The notes under the pieces were generated by a model. It did not search any database and was not told where the DNA came from. It saw only the letters and a program-made list of their open reading frames with translations. Both the position numbers and the translations under genes were made by a program. Positions 32,250-43,349 of a stretch of 64,000 bases of DNA are shown piece after piece (the stretch's first letter is position 1; each line of letters starts with the position of its first letter). This stretch comes from Opisthorchis felineus (lineage: Eukaryota; Platyhelminthes; Trematoda; Opisthorchiida; Opisthorchiidae): positions 289,162 to 353,161 of the forward strand of contig SJOL01006402.1 in the NCBI GenBank assembly GCA_004794785.1, read 5' to 3'.

Positions 32250-32323
32250 CTCACTGTCGACTGCAGTATGTTGGGAGGCGCTTCACAAAAGATTTGACTC
32301 TGTTAGCGCGATAGAGAGAACGC

Positions 32324-32875
32324 ATGAACGATAACATCATAAAGGGCTATCTCGAACCTGTGCCACCTTATCATTCTGAATCAGGAAGCAAAAGGAAGTG
32401 CTATTTACCGCATTGCTCTGTTTTGAATCGAAAGAAGCCACAAAAGTTGCAAGTCGTCTCAGATTGTGCGGCCAAATTTGAGGGTGTATCCCTGAACGAT
32501 AGATTGTATCAAGGATCAGACACCACTGCAACTTCGTTGGGAGTACTTTTGCGCTTCCGGAGTGACTATGTAGCTGTGGCTGCAGACATTACCGAAATGT
32601 TCGTGCAAGTGAAGATTTCCGAGGCCGACAGGGGTGCACTACGTGTGCTCTGGTGGGACTCGGAAGACTTGGCGGTCGAGCCCAAGCAATTCCAGACGAC
32701 ATTCCATCCGTTAAGCGCCACGTCTTCACCATTTTGCGCAAGTTTCGCCTTGAGAAAGACAGTTGCAGATTGGGGATCGAATTGCACGTTTAAAGTAAAA
32801 CAATCAGTAGACAGATACTTCTATATGTTGGTGATTGTCTAGCGTCACTACCCGATGTGAAAGTGGCTTAAAGAT
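32324..32875 (+). pseudogene. BEL/Pao RT core relic
   Basis: Blocks in order: CYLPHCSVLNRKKPQKLQVV, GVSLNDRLYQGSDTT, VAVAADITEMFVQVKI (first catalytic Asp in ADI), DRGALRVLWW and HPLSATSSPFCASFALRKT. The catalytic box near 32823-32845 falls out of frame and reads YVGDCL instead of YVDDCL, so the second motif has lost one Asp. The frame ends at 32842, and a further stop lies before the thumb. Not functional. Confidence 0.85.
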
Positions 32876-32877
32876 TC

Positions 32878-33927
32878 ATGCGCGAGCTTAGTCAAGTTTT
32901 GTCAAAGGGTGGTTTCCATTTGAGAAAATGGATATGTAATAGCGAGTCCTTTTTGAATGAAGTATGTGAGTCAGATATCTCGCTATCGGTGTTTTCCATT
33001 GGTGAAGCCTCCCAGACAGTTGGGGGAAAGTTGGGTTTGCAATGGGGCGCCAACGCAGACGAATTTCGCTTCACCTTCGCTTTTCCGGATCGACCGCTCA
33101 CTCTAGGGGGAATACTGTCTTCGATCTCTTCTCTGTTCGATCTCCTGGGCTTAGTTGTCGCTCTGCTCTTACCAGCTAAAATGCCATTGCAAAAGCTGTG
33201 CAAGAAGCAGCTACATTGCGATCGTAAACTGAGCGACGAGGACTCAAAAGAGTGGCAGAGATGGTTGGAAAGTATGCGATCGTTAGAACTAAAAATCCGC
33301 CGTTGCGTGAAACCTGTTCAAATTTATAATGCAAATGTGGAACTGCATATGTTCAGTGACACTTCTGAAGTGGGGTATGGTGTGGTTGGGAATTGTCGAT
33401 GGCATGTCGAACCCGAGAAATCCACATGCATGATGACATACGCCAACTCCAGAGTCGCATCTCTGAAATTGGTAACGGTGCCGAGGCTTAAGTTGAATGC
33501 CGCACAACTAGCTGCAAGGGTGGCGGAGGAACTGAGGGAAGAGGCAGGAATTTCGTCCACAAGAACAACTTACTGGACGGACTCAACCATAGTTCTCCGC
33601 TATATACGGAATACTGCCAATCGTTATAGTACCTTTGTGGCAAACAGAATCACCACGATTCATCAGTTACCGTCACCCGGTGATTGGCGTCATATCACGA
33701 GCGGGAATAATCCGGCAGATTTTGCCTCTAGAGTGGTAAGTTCTTTGGCTGCCCCTCGCTATTGGTTCAAGGAGCAATCCTTTCTGGAAGCGTTTGAAGC
33801 CCAGTGGCCACACTACGAACCAAATTTCATACTGGAAGTAATAGAATTGAAGACGAAGCACGCTTTGGTTAACTTGACCACCTCTCCTTCGGAACTAACT
33901 GGATTGTATCTCCTAACGGAAAGGTAG
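32878..33927 (+). pseudogene. BEL/Pao RT thumb and RNase H
   Basis: This is the longest intact stretch of the element, 349 codons: ELSQVLSKGGFHLRKWICNS (thumb), GGILSSISSLFDLLGLVVAL, then RNase H with HMFSDTSEVGYGVV (Asp present), VPRLKLNAAQLAARVAEEL (Lys where Glu is expected in VPRLEL), TYWTDSTIVLRYI (Asp present) and NNPADFASRV. Loss of the RNase H Glu would remove activity even though the frame is open. Confidence 0.85.
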
Positions 33928-33954
33928 TTCGATTGGTCTAACCTTCTAAAATCT

Positions 33955-34524
33955 GTGGTGTGGTTGACAAGGTTTAAAGGATACCGGAAAATTATGGCAA
34001 GCGGCTCAACTGAATTTTCGCTGAACACTGGTGGGTGGAAACTCTCCGAGGTGCGGCAAGCTGAGCATGATATTACTCATATGGCTCAGAAGGCGGTATA
34101 TTCAGAAATTATTCTGAAAGTAGAATGCGCTGGTAGAGTGGATGAACGAACTGTGCGTAACCACAATCTAGCACGCTTAAGCCCGGTAATGATAGATAGC
34201 TCGCTATGTGTGGGAGGGAGGTTGGATAGCCTCATGTGGCCGCATGTCGCCAAACACCCAGTTATACTACCCCCGATGCATAACATCACCAGGCTGATAG
34301 TTTGGAACGCCCATGTGCTGAATGGGCATTGTGGACTATCGCACACGTTATCCGAACTGCGCCAAAAGTGTTGGATCGTTCAAGGGGTATCGATGGCTAA
34401 GCGGGTACTTCACTGCTGCTGGACGTGTCGAAAGAACCTTAATACGGCTTCACGACAAGTTCTGGCACCAATGCACATTGACAGGATCCAGCCAGGCTGG
34501 TATCCTTGTAAGATAGTAGGGTGA
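33955..34524 (+). pseudogene. BEL/Pao integrase N-terminal zinc region
   Basis: NLARLSPVMIDSSLCVGGRL is the LxxLSPFxDxxGLLRVGGR block. The zinc-binding His and Cys are all visible: NAHVLNGHCGLSHTLSELR (HxxxxH) and LHCCWTCRK (CxxC). The frame ends at 34524; a frameshift near 34520 separates it from the catalytic core. Confidence 0.85.
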
Positions 34525-34529
34525 CTATT

Positions 34530-35392
34530 TTGGACTGCTGACAGTTAAGAATGGAAGAAAGACCGTGAAAAGATATGGCTGTTTGTTTACATGCTTGCAA
34601 ATGAGGGCAGTGCATCTCGAAATTGTCTATTCATTATCTACCGACTCGTTCATTAAGGCGCTGATGCGTTTTATGGCACGAAGAGGTGCCCCGGAAACGT
34701 TTATCAGTGATGACGATTCTAATTTCGTCGGAGTAGAGGCGGAATTTAAATGAGCCATAGAACGACTTTCTCATCCACGCAACAGCAATGAACTAATACG
34801 GCATAACGTCGAGTGGCAATTCACCCCACCGTTGAGCAGCCATAGAGGCGTGGTATGGGAATGTCTCATACGTTCTGTAAGTCGGGTACTAAGGTCAACA
34901 GTGAATGAACAGGATACGAACGATGAAGAACTGGTAACGTTTCTTATGGAAGCGGAGTGGATCACGAATAGACGCCCTATTGTGCCCAACCAGACCAATT
35001 ATTTCAACAAGCCAGCATTAACGCCGAACGACTTGCTCACTTTCAACAACAGAGTATACGGAATTGTGCCGAAAAATATATCAGAGAAGTTTTCAAAGGA
35101 TTGTCGACAAGTGAATAGCTTGACACAGGTATTTTGGAAGTGATGGATGAAGGAAAACACACCTCTGCTTCAAGAACGAACTAGGTGGCAGAAACCGCAA
35201 AGGAACTTCAGAAAAAGAGATGTAGTCTTAGTGCAATCATTTGCGTCCCCTCGTGAACAGTGGCCCATGGGGGGAGTTGATGAATGTGAAACATCAAGCG
35301 ATGGTTTAGTTAGAACCGTAGTAGTACGCACACGCGATGGTAAGCTAGGGAGGGAGGTGCGTAAGATCGGTTTGATAGAGGGTTGCGAGTAG
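34530..35392 (+). pseudogene. BEL/Pao integrase core and C-terminus
   Basis: All pieces lie in one frame, interrupted by a TGA at 34751 and a TAG at 35141-35146. The core has KRYGCLFTCLQMRAVHLEI (first Asp region), FMARRGAPETFISDDDSNF (SDNG has become SDDD) and SSHRGVVWECLIRSVSRVL (catalytic Glu present). The C-terminal part has TPNDLLTFN, REQWPMGGV and SDGLVRTVVVRTRDGKLGR, the PRGxWPLGRV and DGxVRxVxVRT elements. It ends about 220 bp before the 3' LTR. Confidence 0.85.
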
Positions 35393-35613
35393 GGGTGGTG
35401 GAAGGAGATGATACAGCCCGCTCAACTCTCCGCAGGTAGGAGATGGGTTTTCGAACTCATCGCATACAAGGAAATCACTGGGAATTGGCGCGTGAGCAAG
35501 TTCCGCTTGGCGTACTGCTGCAAGTCCACTCGGAACTTGGGGTAAGTAAAATAATGGAGCCAGAATTGACCCTAGCTTAAGAGAAGAAAATCCACTGGGA
35601 TTTTGGGTGGTGG

Positions 35614-35999
35614 TGTAGAGGACAGCTGATCAAGAACGTGCTCCCGTTCTCCACCATATGTGAAAGCCCATTCCCGTAATCATTTCCCCCCTGATCCGAG
35701 GAACTGAAACCCTCTTGTTTTAATGAACAATTTTATAACTTTTACCGATTTTGGTCGGACATTGTGTTTTTGTGGTCACTTTCCGTCGATATCTGTTGTC
35801 TTGTGACGATATCGATTTTGTGGCTAAGTGAGCTGCGATTTATCCCCAGGCTGGTAGTTGTGTCGCCCTATTTTGTAACTTCTACGGTATCTGCAAGAGA
35901 GAAGCTGTTGAGTACCAAGATTCCGGAAATCGGGTTTCTTGGTCCTTTTTTGTGGATTGGCACGCGTCACTTAAGGTCAGAATGCAGATAACATTAACA
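35614..35999 (+). repeat. 3' LTR of BEL/Pao element
   Basis: Same length and almost the same sequence as 30810-31195. It is preceded by a G-rich tract (GGGATTTTGGGTGGTGG, 35598-35613) that would serve as the polypurine tract, and ends TTAACA before AAACT. Confidence 0.85.
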
Positions 36000-36004
36000 A
36001 AACT

Positions 36005-37070
36005 AGCTTAGCATCTTTACTGAGTTAGCTAGTTGCGTAGAAGTGTCAAAGTTAAGCTTTTGAACCACCGAGGGAATTATTGACAAAGGAGAGAATAAAG
36101 AGGACCTTAGTCAGGAATTCTCACCGAAAACGTTTTTCAAAATGCGATCCTCCTTCAATGACGTAGCGGACGAAAAAGCTCTCCCGATATGTCTTCAAAA
36201 TGAGCGCAGATTTCGAGAATGAACACGTCCAGCATCAAGTTATACTACCCGAGTTTCAGGGAATTCTGTTTCGTCGGGCACATTAACTAAACAGTTTTCT
36301 AAAAACCATGGAATTACACGAAATATTGCAAAGAATTTACGTTTAGCGCGTTATTCGCGCCTGGGCAAATCGAGTTCGCTCCTTCAAAATGATGATTGGT
36401 CTAGCGAAACATTTTCAGCATTCAAGAGTTTCAAGAGGTTCTCCTGGACGGTGAAGCATTCCACAGAATTGACTCTGGGAGATTATTAGTTTTGTGAGAT
36501 GATACCAGCGTCAACTGGGGTAGAGTTCCAGGAGATAAACGGGTTTTCGAGAAATTCAGTGAGGAGCGTCGCTTCTGACAGCTTTAGAATACGTTCAGGT
36601 TGTGGATGTTGCATGTCACCGCAAGCGTTCGCTAAAAAAGCAGCCCAGGCATTCACCAAATGGTCTAACGAAAAGCGTTGCCCGCAAAACAAGCTTCTAC
36701 AGCATGGGTACATGCGACAAAGGCAAACAATCAAGCCGCTGGCCTTCTCCATGAGGGACAGAAACAAAGCATTCACATTCAACCTCAGAGTGCTTACCAA
36801 CGCCCACATCGAACGCCATGTAAGGCTGTATTCTACCCCAACTTCTTTATTATGTTCAAACTTGCAAGACGACTGCGAGCACTGCCTACCAAAATTCCTC
36901 TTTACATTTTGCAGCCTCTCGCACAATACCGGTGTCTTCAGTGCGCTGGTGGTCAGATACTGCACGCCTAAGGAGTCTGAAATTAACACCGCCCAGCTTG
37001 GTCAGCCTTTTTTACTTGATATCTATCAAATCATTCAAAGAAGGCGTCTTTTTTCGCCACACTAATCAGA
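36005..37070. other. Unidentified region with overlapping open frames
   Basis: Open frames of 188 codons (36499-37065 plus), 167 codons (36486-36989 minus) and 97 codons (36678-36971 plus) overlap. I recognise no domain in any of them. Because the stretch leads into a CR1-like RT piece at 37075, it could be the degraded part of ORF2 upstream of the RT, but I cannot show it. Confidence 0.3.
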
Positions 37071-37230
37071 GAAGCTAGTTACCACCTATTGTCCGAAAGC
37101 CACTCACCAGTTAGCCTCACTGACGTAGCATGCAGGATGACAGAATGTATTCTGAAGTAAGCTGTTACAGGTCACGTACTCATTAACACCCTACTATCCT
37201 AAAGGAACCGCTTTTGTTTGATGTTTACAC
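37070..37230 (+). pseudogene. Possible CR1-like LINE RT relic
   Basis: One frame near 37075-37165 reads SESHSPVSLTDVACRMTECI, which resembles the NYRPVSLTSVxCKxxExII block of CR1-like RTs, followed by a stop. The next expected blocks (LLSxxQHGFxxGRSC, then the YxDD box) are not clear. Low confidence. Confidence 0.35.
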
Positions 37231-40200
37231 TTGTGTTCATGGACAGTTTGCACAATCCAAACATAGTGGACTCCTATCGGATAGTTCAGAAGAAATGAGA
37301 CAAGCTCCACCAACGCCAGTGTTCAAATAGCCTAAAGTCTAAAACTGGCTCATAGTTTTTCTCCCCAGCACAGCATTTCGCGTGAAAGTCAGATCAACCT
37401 ACGCTTCTTTCACATCCATCCCCATGGGAGTTTCTCAGAGCCACTCAACTTTCCTAACCGAGTCTACAAACAACCCAATGCGCTCTCGGCTTCATGTTTG
37501 CTTGATGCGAACGACTGGGAATCTTTTTGTTCCAACGCCAAAATCTTCAACCATGGATCAGTGCGGCAAACCATTGGTCCCTTGGCTGGCACCTGCTTCT
37601 GAATGGCATTGCGTTATTTAGAGGAAGCTGAGTAGATGATTTGTTGTACACCGTGTCAATGGACCAAGTTGGCTCAATATCAAAAAGAATTTAGCTGTCC
37701 ACCTGTCCTCATGTTGCCTTGTTCATTACGATAATCAGCCAAAGCCATCCTTTGCCCTTCGGGTGATTTAAAGCTCTTTCCCATATCCTAACCACACGGA
37801 GTTTCGAAAACTCCGCGGACTCCAAGTCAGAGCACTTTTTAAACGCATCGACCAATTTGATTTCTCAGGACTCGAGCAAGACGTAGCTGTCAGTTATGGA
37901 ACCGCAGTAATCTCTAGCACGATAGCCGCCAGCCCCCAACCTGTCAACTACGAAATCCACCTGCAGGATCTTAGCCACAGCTGCAAATCCGACCCGCGAA
38001 GCTTGGAAAGTTGCGCTGAAATTGTGCAAAAGTCCGTGTATACATGAGAGTGCTATGTACTTTCCCGTAGACCCGGACCTGCTTCAGCGCCTTTTTATTC
38101 TTGAGATCTATTACCGCTGTGTTATACCAAGTAGCAAATTGTTCATATGCTCACCGGATGGAACCTAGGTTACAAAGGATTTCGAAGCGGTCAAGTGTCA
38201 GAATGCGTTGCAGCGGTGTTTGTGCATCCTACGTTCTTCGTGCTGGGGCAAGCATAACATAAAACTGCTGAAATCAGCTAAACCCGAGGCCATCCCGCTC
38301 GACCAAGCCATGACTGCTCTTGATCAGCTCCCTCTGTTCGTTGCTTGCTTCTGTCGGTAACCATAACAAGTCCATTAGCCATGACAAACCCCGTCTGTTC
38401 GATGGTAACGTACACTCTTCCTGATACTGCCACCTACCGGGATCTGCAAGTGACATGCTGTAGGGGGGCTTGTTCGTTTTTCTGAGTGACTATCTGAACG
38501 ACTCAGCTAGTGCTACGTTCTATTTCGCGCAACTGATTCACTTTCTTCAGCCTCTTGTTAATAAGACTCAGTCGTTCTTTCGTTACAAGCGGTTCAAAAT
38601 ACCCTTGCGGACATCGTTCAAGAAACATTAAAAACTAAAATCCTTCCAAACCCCAACACCAGGAGGACCTTTCTAAAGGACCACCAACGAATTTCAGACG
38701 TGTCCCACATTTTCCGGATAGTTTCTAATGCATGTCCTATTTCTCCGAAGAGCATGTTAGCGTTCGGCAAAGTTCTTCCTCACAATGCTTGGCCAGATTC
38801 TTGCTCCACATCACTAGCAGGAAACGCTGCCTCTTCCGGCTTCGTGTCACTCTTGGACGGCTTTCTTCGCACAACTTTCTGACGAACCCCCGGCCCACAT
38901 ATTCTCTACAGAGTTTCGAAACATCAACGCCATTTACTCGAGAGCTTAGTTAATTCAGGCGGGGTTTGGGGCCCCGCAACATACCCGCTAGGCCAGGCGG
39001 CATGCTAAAATGCCCAATTGATGGCGCAGAGATAGACGTTCCCAGAGGAACTCGAAAGGATGCCTCGTGCTTCCGGATCTTCTCTACTTAAGAACCTTTT
39101 GCGTTTTCTTTCTGGGATCACTTTGGAAGTCGTCCGTTATGTGCAATTTCTCCTACATACTGGTGGTTGTTTAAACTTGCCGCCGTTTCGTCAGGCTGAG
39201 CCTCAGAAATCGATATAGTGCGCATTTTCGTCTCAGCAAAATGAGCTCCCGGTTTCTTTCGATGCCCTCAGACTCTTTCAAGACTGATTGTCTTGTTTAG
39301 CTAAGTGCAATACGTTAAATTCTACCCAAAACTATTATGCGGTGGTTGATCGGCTTCTGATCGAAACATGAGTGACAAGTCCGGTCATAGCAAGCAAGCA
39401 CTCAAGTCGAGTTAGCCGAGAAGCCATGTTGGAAACCGCTTTGGCACACACCACTTAGAACATTAGGAAAATTAGGAAGTAAAAGCATAAGAAGAAATTC
39501 TCCAAGTACTGCCACTTACACGCTTATCTGCCTTTGGTGTGGGACGCAGTGGAATCCGGCTGAATCTCTGGTTTATGATGTTCTTCAAAAACGGGCGATT
39601 CAACGGAGGTTCATTTGAGTCTCATGCTAGGACGGAGGTAGTGCACAAGCGCATGTGTTTCCACAGTTTCGTGAAACTTGAGTTTAAGTAGAACCTAGGG
39701 TTGGTGGAGACTAGGGGACTGCATCTATCAATTGGGCCCCAAGAAGGGTGAAACTGACCATAATTTCTCAGAACATTTATGAGCAGCGTGTTTCGTCTAA
39801 GCTACGGAAAGTGATGTTTTTTCAATATTTTGCAGAAGAATTTTCCGAAAATACTACATAATCATTCATTTGTTACGTTCAATTTAGAAGCTTACGATTA
39901 CCTCTTGCACCTAGGTAAAACTAACATCGCAAAATGTGCCAGCGCATCCTAAGCTTATTTTTCCCAATCCAGCCTACGTTCCAAATCTTCCTTGGACGGT
40001 ATTCTCTGCTGCTTATTTCAGTGAGAGCAATGTTGTGAGTCGAACATTGTGCTTTTGGCAACGTTGAAATAAACTCAGGTTGACAGATTATAACTTTCAT
40101 ACTCAGGAACTTGATGGAACTGGAGGCTGTCAGTTATTTTGACGCCACTTGGTAATATTATTGTGCGTGAATGGCTAGGCGCAGAGTTGACAGTGCCTTG

Positions 40201-40969
40201 TTATAAGGCACATGTGTCTAGTATTAGTAAAGCGCTTTGCGATTGTCCTCCAATTGACGAAAAAACGCAACAGAAGGCTGGGAAAACTATATAATGTACA
40301 CATGTTGACGGCTTTTCATCAGAGTAGAAAAGCATGATACAAATCGAGCGAGGGACCTCAGATTCAAAAGCGACCCATAGGACGGCCGTTTCCTTGGCAG
40401 TGTACCGTTGCGCAAAAACTTTCGGTTGTTTATTGTTTCTGTTGATCCCGTAAGCATCTTACGCTTGGTGTACTGTACTACATCAGAAGTTTTGAACTGG
40501 CCATTTGGATGCTTTCGATTTGTAATTGGCTGTGGCTCTTTGTTGCATCGCACTCCAGTCAAATTTTCATTACCTAGAGTTTTCCGCCGCGGTTCACTTA
40601 GCCGATTGTTACAAAGTTTTGGGGCCGACATTTTCTAACCCGTGCTTTCTGGGGGGAAGACAGCATCGCTGCTTTCATGAATATATGCATGCTCGTCGCT
40701 TGTGAAAAACACCTTACTGTCGTCACATTCCTATCGTGGAGGATACTACGATTTTGCCCAAGGACACCTATAGCACGATTAACCGTAGCACCAGATCCCG
40801 TTGTGCTTGGTCTGGCTGGTTTCTTCTGGCCCTTCTGGCAAGGCTGAACTTTTCAGAACGAAGCTTTAGCGAGTGTGGCCCGCGACATCAATGCACCAAT
40901 CAAGCCAAACACCACGTTAGGGTCAAAGAGTTGGGTCCGGTGAGAGCTAAAAAGCACTTACGTTTTACC
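37231..40969. other. Unidentified 3.7-kb region
   Basis: Only short open frames (60-114 codons) on both strands, none with a known motif; 40287-40631 minus (114 codons) is the longest. No clear repeat partner within the window. It may be host intergenic DNA or an old element beyond recognition by eye. Confidence 0.3.
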
Positions 40970-42015
40970 GAAAAAAATTGCAGCTGGCTATTCACACGTT
41001 AGCATTTTCTGCCGGGCATCATGGACATTACATAGCCAGCGATGAGGTTGGTGCGCACTACTTAGCTAAGCACGTCCCTCAAGTTCACATGTGGGCACCA
41101 CGTACAGCCGTTCCCCACTAACTTTGCCTGGGTGTTGGTTATCGTTTTTTTAATCGGACAGTGTCGCCTTAATACAGCGGTTAGAAACTGTAACCACTCC
41201 AAGCTGCCCGCTATTTTGGGCCGTAGTCTAACTTATACCCCAGTGCCCCCTAGCAGACCTTTTTGGGACTTTCCCATTTTGAGCCCTGAATCTAGATATG
41301 GCCGTCTCACTGCCTAATTCGAACGGTAACAATAAGCTGTCCCGCGCCCACGATAGACCCAAGAGTATCCATGGTCCATGCTGGTCTTAATTTGTCACGA
41401 TTCCCATGCCAATCTAAACTACCCTGACAACTATAACTGTCTCACTCAAGGTGTTCATGTACGGGGCTGTCCACGGACCCCGGTATGACATCGCGATGAT
41501 GGTACCACGACTGCCATACCCAATCTGACGGCTTGCTCGTAGTTCAAGATTTCTGTGCTATTTCCCAGCAGGGTGTGTTACATGCGCCGAAAAGTACGTC
41601 TCAGTCCGCTGAATTTGTGCCAGAACTCCAAAGTACTGACCACCCTATTGTACTGTCCACTCGTGCTGCCCACAAATATACTAATTGTTCCCCAGCACTA
41701 CTAAGAACTCGGTATGTCAGTAGAGATAAAACATTGCCGTGCACCCGATACAGCGTGTGCTGACTACAATAAAATATCAACCAACACTAATGGATGTGAC
41801 GAATTCCCTGGCTTTGTCTGGCCGGACAACTGCTGCAACAATAGGAAACTTTAACCTGCATGCCGCGAATGGTTGCTTCATTTTGGGTTTGTGCCGACAA
41901 AGAGGACGTAATTGTTTTTTGTGTACTCTTTCAAAATATTTCCAAATCCGATACAACAGAAAACACGTGAGGAAACCAAACTCTTCACAAAATATCACAC
42001 CGTTTTCTTGCTGAA
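40970..42015 (-). repeat. Repeat A, 5' part, inverted copy
   Basis: 41150-42015 is nearly identical to the reverse complement of 9983-10848; I see only about five differences (for example in CCCAGCAGGGTG against CCCAGCCGAGTG). Left of 41150 similarity falls sharply but continues to about 40970 (ACTTAGCTAAGCACGTCCCT against its partner), so it is the same repeat with an abrupt change of identity. Confidence 0.8.
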
Positions 42016-42139
42016 ATCACGATGAAAAGAGCCGATGCATGCAGCCACCAAACCGGAACCTACGATTGAGCTAAATGGGCTTAGCCGCCCAAAAAACTTT
42101 TTTCATCGTTGGCATCTCGTGGGTAAACTGTGTAGTAGA

Positions 42140-42190
42140 GTAAGTTAGCTCGTTGCGATGGGCAAGTCTGCGGTTCGAATCCGCAGTCCG
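42140..42190 (+). repeat. tRNA-like Pol III promoter boxes (SINE head)
   Basis: TTAGCTCGTTGCGATGG (42145-42161) resembles an A box, and CTGCGGTTCGAATCCGCAG (42168-42186) is a perfect T-arm hairpin holding the B-box sequence GGTTCGAATCC. The spacing between them is too short for a complete tRNA and no acceptor stem is seen, so this is a tRNA-derived SINE or tRNA relic. Confidence 0.55.
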
Positions 42191-43005
42191 TTACTCGAAT
42201 TCTCTTCCTTGTTTCTCCGGTCACTGAACAGCTTACTGTGTTAAGGCGAGTTATATTCCTTTTCGAGTTTTGATGCTCTTTACGGTTCTTGCCAATGCAC
42301 ACCCGGCATATGCAATTTACTCCGGAATCCCTGTGTGTCGAAAGGGGCTTGCATTAAACCGTTGCATTTATCTATGTGAATGAGTAAACCAAATATACGT
42401 ATAATCTGCCCTACTGTTACGAATTTGTTTTGATAAAACTTCCTCCTGAATTTTTGGCGCACACGCAATTTCAACGTTCTGCTACCCAGCAGGTGTTGAG
42501 TGTTTGCTGAGGAATTGGTGGCCGTGGTTTTCACTCTCTACAGCATTTGAAGTGGCGTTGAATGGATATGAGGTACAAGTATGTGGCATTTGTGAGCTCA
42601 GCGAGCAGAAAAGCCATAAAGTTGACAATTTCTGTTTATAATGTTACTAGGAAACAGAACGCGCCACGACCTGAAATTACTGCGCCGCACGATCCTGGAC
42701 GGTCTATTTTGGCAGTGCGACCAGCAGTATTCTTGAAAACTGCGACTTTCGCTTGAAAAAACGGTCGCACCTCTCAGGCAGTCTTGAGTATGCAATACAG
42801 AAGTTGTGGCGGCAAGCTGAGTGACCCACACGGGAATACGGGATGCGTATATCATATCATTTTGGCCGAAAGGTAATCCAAAAGAGAGACGGCTACGCTC
42901 TAAACGTGGTCTGCCGAGTGACCACGCATGCTGGTCCTCTCGTTTTGGGGCACTTAAGGCCATGACCCCCGAGGCTGTACTATCATCATGTTGGAACCAT
43001 TTAAG
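42191..43005. other. Unassigned stretch
   Basis: Possibly the body of the tRNA-like SINE followed by unknown sequence. A minus-strand frame of 138 codons (42598-43014) overlaps others on the plus strand and has no known motif. Confidence 0.3.
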
Positions 43006-43009
43006 TGGA

Positions 43010-43345
43010 TTCACTAATTTTCGGATTGGTACACAGGATCGAGACTTTCGCCCAAGTTTCCTGGTCGGGTTTGTTTTTGTAGTTCAGAGGCTTCCGTTCA
43101 TCTGAAATGAACAATCAAAAATAGTGTGTAGCTCTGTCCTTTAAGTGCTCAGCGTGGGGAAGTAATCTGGCCAGCCCGAAGACTAAACTAAATTGGCGTC
43201 TAAAAGCGATTTAAACTGGGTAATGGATGCAGTGTGGACAACCGTCGCAGGAAAGTTATTTTACTTGCCAACTAGCCGAAGTCAGAAAAATTGTTGCCTA
43301 ATAAATTCGTACGCTCTTAAGTGGAAAGTCTTTTTGCGACTAAGA
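43010..43345 (-). pseudogene. CR1-like LINE 3' end, inverted piece
   Basis: It matches the reverse complement of 14437-14775: GGATTGGTACACAGGATCGA, CTCAGCGTGGGGAAGTA and the region antisense to [14 protein letters not shown] all have counterparts. It therefore holds the ORF2 C-terminus and 3' UTR of the CR1-like LINE on the minus strand. It directly abuts the 5' part of a LINE on the opposite strand (43350-45330). Confidence 0.75.
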
Positions 43346-43349
43346 ACAG

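Larger units (their letters stand above)
30810..35999 (+). mobile_element. BEL/Pao retrotransposon, nearly identical LTRs, defective
   Basis: Two direct repeats (30810-31195 and 35614-35999) enclose protease, RT, RNase H, zinc-binding and integrase regions in BEL/Pao order. The flanks AAATT (30805-30809) and AAACT (36000-36004) may be a diverged 5-bp target duplication. The near-identity of the LTRs suggests recent insertion, yet gag and the catalytic part of the protease are missing and pol carries frameshifts and stops. It may have been copied in trans by an intact relative. Confidence 0.9.

Noticed and set aside
36499..37065. 188-codon ORF as a new gene
   Set aside because: A 167-codon frame overlaps it on the opposite strand, no domain is recognised, and splice or start context gives no support. 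Left as unidentified.
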